Source: Pseudobutyrivibrio sp. MD2005
GTDB lineage: Bacteria > Bacillota > Clostridia > Lachnospirales > Lachnospiraceae
Assembly: GCF_000621865.1 (NCBI RefSeq)
Contig: NZ_JHXE01000009.1
Location: forward strand, 62,001-126,000
Length of the DNA stretch: 64,000 bases
Direction: 5' to 3'
The stretch's first letter is position 1; each line of letters starts with the position of its first letter. Shown here piece by piece: positions 62,564-64,000 of this stretch. The position numbers and the translations under genes were made by a program. The notes under the pieces are model-generated. The model was not told the origin of the DNA. It searched no databases and was given only the letters and a program-made list of their open reading frames with translations.

Positions 62564-63904
62564 TTACATCTCATTCGTTAAATTTTGCACCCACTTATAT
62601 TTCCTAAATCGAAGCATTACCCATGGAATCTTGCCTACCTCATCAAGGCAGGTGCAAGCGTAGACAAGTAGCACAGGCCAGTGGAACACAAAAGCGCCAA
62701 GGAGGGCTAGAGGGATGGCGATGCCCCACATGCAGACAGCAAGGCTGTACATATCGAAAATGGTATCACCGCCACCATCCAAAACGCCATTGATGGTTAC
62801 AGTGTTTACACAACGACCAATCATATAAATTGCCATGATAACCATCATACCTGTCAGGTATTTCTGGGCCACATCTGTTAGAACTACAAAATGAACAATG
62901 ATAGGTGTGATGGCAAGGATTATAGCTGTTGAGGCTAATCCTATCACATATGAAATATTCTTTAATCTGATGCCATATTCTTTTCCCTTTTCAAGATTTC
63001 CGGCACCTAGTTCGTTTCCAACCATAATTCCTGCAGCACCGCCTACGCCATTACAAACACAGCACATTAAATCGCGCACAACAGCAGCTACAGAATTTGC
63101 AGCAGCGGCATCGACGCCCATGTGTCCCATGATAGCAGTGTAAGATGTAAAGCCTACGCCCCAGAAAAGCGAGCCTCCTAAAAGAGGTAATAGCTGTCGC
63201 ATGAAATCCTTTACTAGCTGCTTATGTACAGAAAAGAATCTATTAATTGCTGGACGTATAAAACTGTCTTGACTAGATATGCCAATACATAATCCCAGCT
63301 CCACAACTCTTGCAATGGAAGTGGCTAAAGCGGCTCCATTTGCTTCCATCCTTGGGGCGCCCATAAATCCAAATATAAATATAGCGTTTAGAATTACGTT
63401 TAGGATAACAGCGCTGCTACTAATCCATGCACAAGGCAATACATGATCTGTTACTTTCATTATGGCAAGATAGCACTGTGATATACCGGTAATTAGATAG
63501 GACCATCCGGCAATTCGTAAATACGAACTGCCAATAGATATAAGCTCTGAATCGCTGGCAAAAATGTGCATTAAAACACCTGGTGTGATTTCACATGCTA
63601 AGAAAAATATGAGAGATATTATTCCAGCGGAAAACAGCATCAGATTAAATAAGCTTTTTAAAGTCTCTTTATCGCCTTTACCCCAATACTGAGCACCTAA
63701 AATCGATCCTGCAGCAGTAAGGGATGCTAGAAACATGTTTTGTACAAATTGAATCTGTGTTGCCAAAGAAACTGCTGTCATCTGCGCTTGTGCTACTTGT
63801 CCAAGCATTAAAGCATCACAAGCTGCTACAAGTGCAAGCATGAGACTTTGAAATGCGATTGGCAAAGATAGTGTTTTTAATTTCCAATAAAAATTGTCAT
63901 TCAT
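62564..63904 (-). CDS. MATE family efflux transporter
   Basis: This 446-residue protein has about twelve hydrophobic segments and the MATE pattern: LSLPIAFQSLMLALVAACDALMLGQ near the start and, in the second half, GAAGIMVGNELGAGNLEKGKEYG. MATE proteins export cationic compounds in exchange for sodium or protons. The substrate is not predictable. Convergent with the YezG-like gene, separated by 14 bp, with no clear terminator between. AGAGGT lies before the ATG, and the window ends in its upstream region. Confidence 0.93.
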   Translation of the reverse strand: MNDNFYWKLKTLSLPIAFQSLMLALVAACDALMLGQVAQAQMTAVSLATQIQFVQNMFLASLTAAGSILGAQYWGKGDKETLKSLFNLMLFSAGIISLIFFLACEITPGVLMHIFASDSELISIGSSYLRIAGWSYLITGISQCYLAIMKVTDHVLPCAWISSSAVILNVILNAIFIFGFMGAPRMEANGAALATSIARVVELGLCIGISSQDSFIRPAINRFFSVHKQLVKDFMRQLLPLLGGSLFWGVGFTSYTAIMGHMGVDAAAANSVAAVVRDLMCCVCNGVGGAAGIMVGNELGAGNLEKGKEYGIRLKNISYVIGLASTAIILAITPIIVHFVVLTDVAQKYLTGMMVIMAIYMIGRCVNTVTINGVLDGGGDTIFDMYSLAVCMWGIAIPLALLGAFVFHWPVLLVYACTCLDEVGKIPWVMLRFRKYKWVQNLTNEM

Positions 63905-64000
63905 TAATATCTGACCTCTGTGCCTTATTTCTATAAATAACTATTGTCTGTAAATAATCATCAATTTATTAGTAGTTTATTAAATGACAATACTGCTGGT

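Overview
This 64 kb window is a low-to-mid GC Firmicute chromosome. Gene content suggests Lachnospiraceae, probably near Butyrivibrio/Pseudobutyrivibrio: FeoA-FeoB fusions, GH42 beta-galactosidase, a T-box valS, FapA/DUF342, YhaM and DUF4422-type surface polysaccharide genes. The genus is an inference from gene style; no rRNA or tRNA gene was seen.

Layout. 1-12.9 kb is a cell-surface polysaccharide block: a partial TPR/DUF5107 protein, a 616-nt long inverted repeat (LIR-1), an LtaS-like sulfatase-fold enzyme, two acyltransferase-3 proteins, two tandem-domain GT2 glycosyltransferases, a UDP-sugar pyrophosphorylase and a polyprenyl-phosphate sugar transferase. An LCP ligase, glmS, a membrane HtrA protease, a VanZ-like protein and carbamate kinase follow (13-19.3 kb). 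A ferrous-iron uptake cluster occupies 19.3-25.1 kb: a FeoA-FeoB fusion, two free FeoA, a second FeoB with an acidic loop insertion, and a 47-residue Cys-rich membrane protein. 25.3-31.7 kb holds more glycosyltransferases, a GGDEF protein and a HAD phosphatase.

The least explained part is 31.8-39.2 kb. A minus-strand, tightly spaced four-gene operon encodes a PD-(D/E)XK-like cytoplasmic protein, a membrane-anchored protein with three repeats resembling CBM5/12, an acidic secreted protein and an 859-residue secreted protein. Upstream are four hairpins at a 72-74 nt period, then LIR-2. LIR-2 is the second copy of the long inverted repeat, shows compensatory changes against LIR-1, and has its central 182 bp flipped relative to its outer arms. 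A T-box leader and palindromic repeats precede valS.

41.9-51.4 kb is nucleoside salvage and uptake: deoC, cdd, a BMP-type lipoprotein, a two-domain ABC ATPase and two permeases. A FapA protein, a 48-residue protein and a zinc-ribbon TPR protein are interleaved. 51.6-57.8 kb carries HD-GYP, a PAS-like protein, beta-galactosidase, YhaM and an RlmD-type methyltransferase. 57.8-62.5 kb is an accessory island of decaying genes: two KilA-N remnants, an N-truncated XRE regulator, a PoNi-like immunity remnant, a HigBA pair, DUF4299 and a YezG-like protein. A MATE transporter closes the window.

All positions and motifs were read by eye. Family names come from motif recognition, not from a search.
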